Origin: a bacterium
Lineage (GTDB): Bacteria > Krumholzibacteriota > Krumholzibacteriia > Krumholzibacteriales > WJIX01
Length of the DNA stretch: 6,652 nucleotides
NCBI GenBank assembly: GCA_021160845.1
Contig: JAGHBT010000240.1
Coordinates: 1 to 6,652, forward strand
Direction of reading: 5' to 3'
Shown: in pieces, positions 5,603 to 6,652 of the stretch
Numbering within the stretch: position 1 is the first letter of the stretch
How the letters are laid out: each line of letters starts with the position of its first letter
Translations under genes and position numbers: made by a program
Notes under the pieces: generated by a model
Told to the model about the DNA's origin: nothing
Databases searched by the model: none
What the model saw: the letters and a program-made list of their open reading frames with translations, nothing else

Positions 5603-6652
5603 CGATTGGGGGAATGCTCCCTATAAATGCCATGCCCGTCGAGACATGGAGAGGCTGCAAAACAAAGGACTCTTGCGGAGACGGTGCAGAAAGTCTTTTC
5701 AGCATAAAGGCATTTATTGATCAGCTTGTGAAACGGGACAGTACGAACAACTCGTCAGCGTATAATGGCAAATCATTTTCACAAACCAAAGAGACTAGAA
5801 ATCTGAACGGTAGCGAAACCGCAGAATTTCCGGGAAGGAAAATAAGCTCTTCGTCTGAAAATTATAGAGGAGCAAAGTCTCTTTATGTCAGTGATAGTGA
5901 TGTTAATGGATATTTGTGGAAAAGGAACTTGCCGGCGGACATGATATCTGTCGGGAATGAAGCATTAGCGTGTGAAGAAAGTATTCAAATTCATCATGGT
6001 GACAAAAATGGTGATAAGGTTGGGGATCGAACGGCGGATAACGTCGAAATTAAGGGTTTAAGACCAGTTGATAATAAAAAAACAGGAAAAAATAAAAAAA
6101 CAGGAAAATTGAAAGTTGCTTTTCCCTCTGCCGCAGCCTTGCACGGTGAAGCAGTGGAGTTTGGAAGCAAAGAACCCGCGCTCGATAAGATTTTTGTAAA
6201 AGAAAAGGTTGAACTTTCAAAGGCCCCATTGAAAAACGAATCACTTTCAAGGCAGTTGTTTCAAGGTTTAGATAACGAAAGATATTTTGATTATCAATTG
6301 GACAAGAATGTTGATGTTAATCGGAAAGACACGGGGAAGGCATTAAAGTTAAATATAAATCCGGTAAATAAGACAACGGATCAATTGGACAAGAATGTTG
6401 ATGTTAATCGGAAAATAACAAGTAATGTGTTGAAGACAGGCGTTAACAAGACAAGCACAACCACGAGTCAACCTGATAAAATCATTAATACCGGCAGTGA
6501 AAATCAAATTAATACATTAAAGTCGGTCAACTACGCGACAAATATCACGCAGAGCCATCCTGAGAATAAATCGGTAAAAAAACTCTATGAAAGAAAAAAT
6601 TTAGATGTAATAAGCGATCATAAGTTATCACATGTCATAATAGGGGATAACA
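5599..6652 (+). CDS. fliK: Probable flagellar hook-length control protein FliK, N-terminal part (3' partial)
   Basis: An open frame starts at the ATGA overlap with motE and continues without a stop to the window end, giving at least 351 codons. FliK is a secreted molecular ruler: its long flexible N-terminal part measures the hook, and its C-terminal domain contacts FlhB to switch export specificity. The C-terminal domain would lie past the window, so the name rests on position (after motE/ylxF, where FliK is encoded in Bacillus-type operons) and composition. The product is hydrophilic, rich in Asn, Lys, Ser, Thr and Asp, and has no membrane segment. A short amphipathic stretch near the start (ESLFSIKAFIDQLV, 31-44) resembles FliK N-termini. 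Only two Trp (17, 107) and three Cys (20, 26, 125) occur. Internal repeats lie at residues 159-170 and 233-272. The alternative is another secreted ruler-like or hook-associated protein. Confidence 0.75.
   Translation, partial: MTIGGMLPINAMPVETWRGCKTKDSCGDGAESLFSIKAFIDQLVKRDSTNNSSAYNGKSFSQTKETRNLNGSETAEFPGRKISSSSENYRGAKSLYVSDSDVNGYLWKRNLPADMISVGNEALACEESIQIHHGDKNGDKVGDRTADNVEIKGLRPVDNKKTGKNKKTGKLKVAFPSAAALHGEAVEFGSKEPALDKIFVKEKVELSKAPLKNESLSRQLFQGLDNERYFDYQLDKNVDVNRKDTGKALKLNINPVNKTTDQLDKNVDVNRKITSNVLKTGVNKTSTTTSQPDKIINTGSENQINTLKSVNYATNITQSHPENKSVKKLYERKNLDVISDHKLSHVIIGDN
6073..6108 (+). repeat. Perfect 18 bp tandem duplication in fliK (two units)
   Basis: Two identical adjacent 18-base units (6073-6090 and 6091-6108) each encode Asn-Lys-Lys-Thr-Gly-Lys, residues 159-164 and 165-170. 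Each unit contains a run of seven A. The duplication is in frame and keeps the reading frame open; it looks like a recent slippage event. Confidence 0.9.
6293..6414 (+). repeat. Perfect 35 bp direct repeat in fliK, 87 bp apart
   Basis: Bases 6293-6327 and 6380-6414 are identical, and mismatches begin immediately on both sides. The 87 bp offset is a multiple of three, so both copies encode QLDKNVDVNRK (residues 233-243 and 262-272). Identity includes every synonymous site, which suggests recent duplication or conversion within the ruler region. Confidence 0.95.

Noticed and set aside
6050..6250. 66-codon - strand open frame rich in Phe/Leu/Tyr
   Set aside because: Its hydrophobic run is the complement of the A-rich 18 bp tandem in fliK; it is not an independent membrane protein.

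Overview
This window is a stretch of a bacterial flagellar gene cluster, all on the + strand. It runs fliF (5' end cut off) - fliG - fliH - fliI - fliJ - 328 bp gap - motE/ylxF-like - fliK-like (3' end cut off). From known operons, this order matches the Bacillus subtilis fla/che type (fliF-G-H-I-J-ylxF-fliK, normally followed by flgD and flgE). Here it carries a good sigma-54 promoter match in the gap, which Bacillus flagellar operons do not use. Together with moderate GC, this points to a diderm bacterium that uses RpoN for its later flagellar genes (deltaproteobacterial or another deep-branching phylum). No marker in the window allows a firm taxonomic call.

Region 1 (2-4746): MS-ring protein FliF, rotor/switch protein FliG, and the cytoplasmic ATPase complex FliH-FliI-FliJ of the flagellar type III export apparatus. 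Genes are tightly packed: 17 bp between fliF and fliG, 14 bp between fliG and fliH, an 11 bp overlap of fliH and fliI, and 57 bp between fliI and fliJ. fliH and fliJ both begin with TTG. The catalytic and binding motifs expected of FliF, FliG and FliI are intact, with one notable substitution: the EHPQ motif of FliG reads EHIQ.

Region 2 (4747-5074): a gene-free, AT-rich regulatory gap. It holds an imperfect inverted repeat around the palindrome CCACGTGG, then a sigma-54 -24/-12 element at 4999-5014. The predicted start site lies about 50 bp before motE. A six-codon open frame ends in an ATGA overlap with the motE start.

Region 3 (5075-6652): a one-pass membrane protein with a coiled coil and an MgtE-N-like C-terminal domain (MotE/YlxF type). 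It is coupled by an ATGA overlap to a long hydrophilic open frame that runs off the window. By position and composition the latter is the N-terminal part of FliK, the hook-length ruler. It contains a perfect 35 bp direct repeat 87 bp apart, a weaker 29-residue periodicity and a perfect 18 bp tandem duplication.

Together the genes would build the MS/C ring base and export ATPase first. Behind a separate sigma-54 promoter they then make hook-stage proteins, as in the transcriptional hierarchies of other RpoN-using flagellated bacteria. I found no mobile element, RNA gene, CRISPR array or undescribed system. The most unusual material is the promoter gap and the repeats in fliK.
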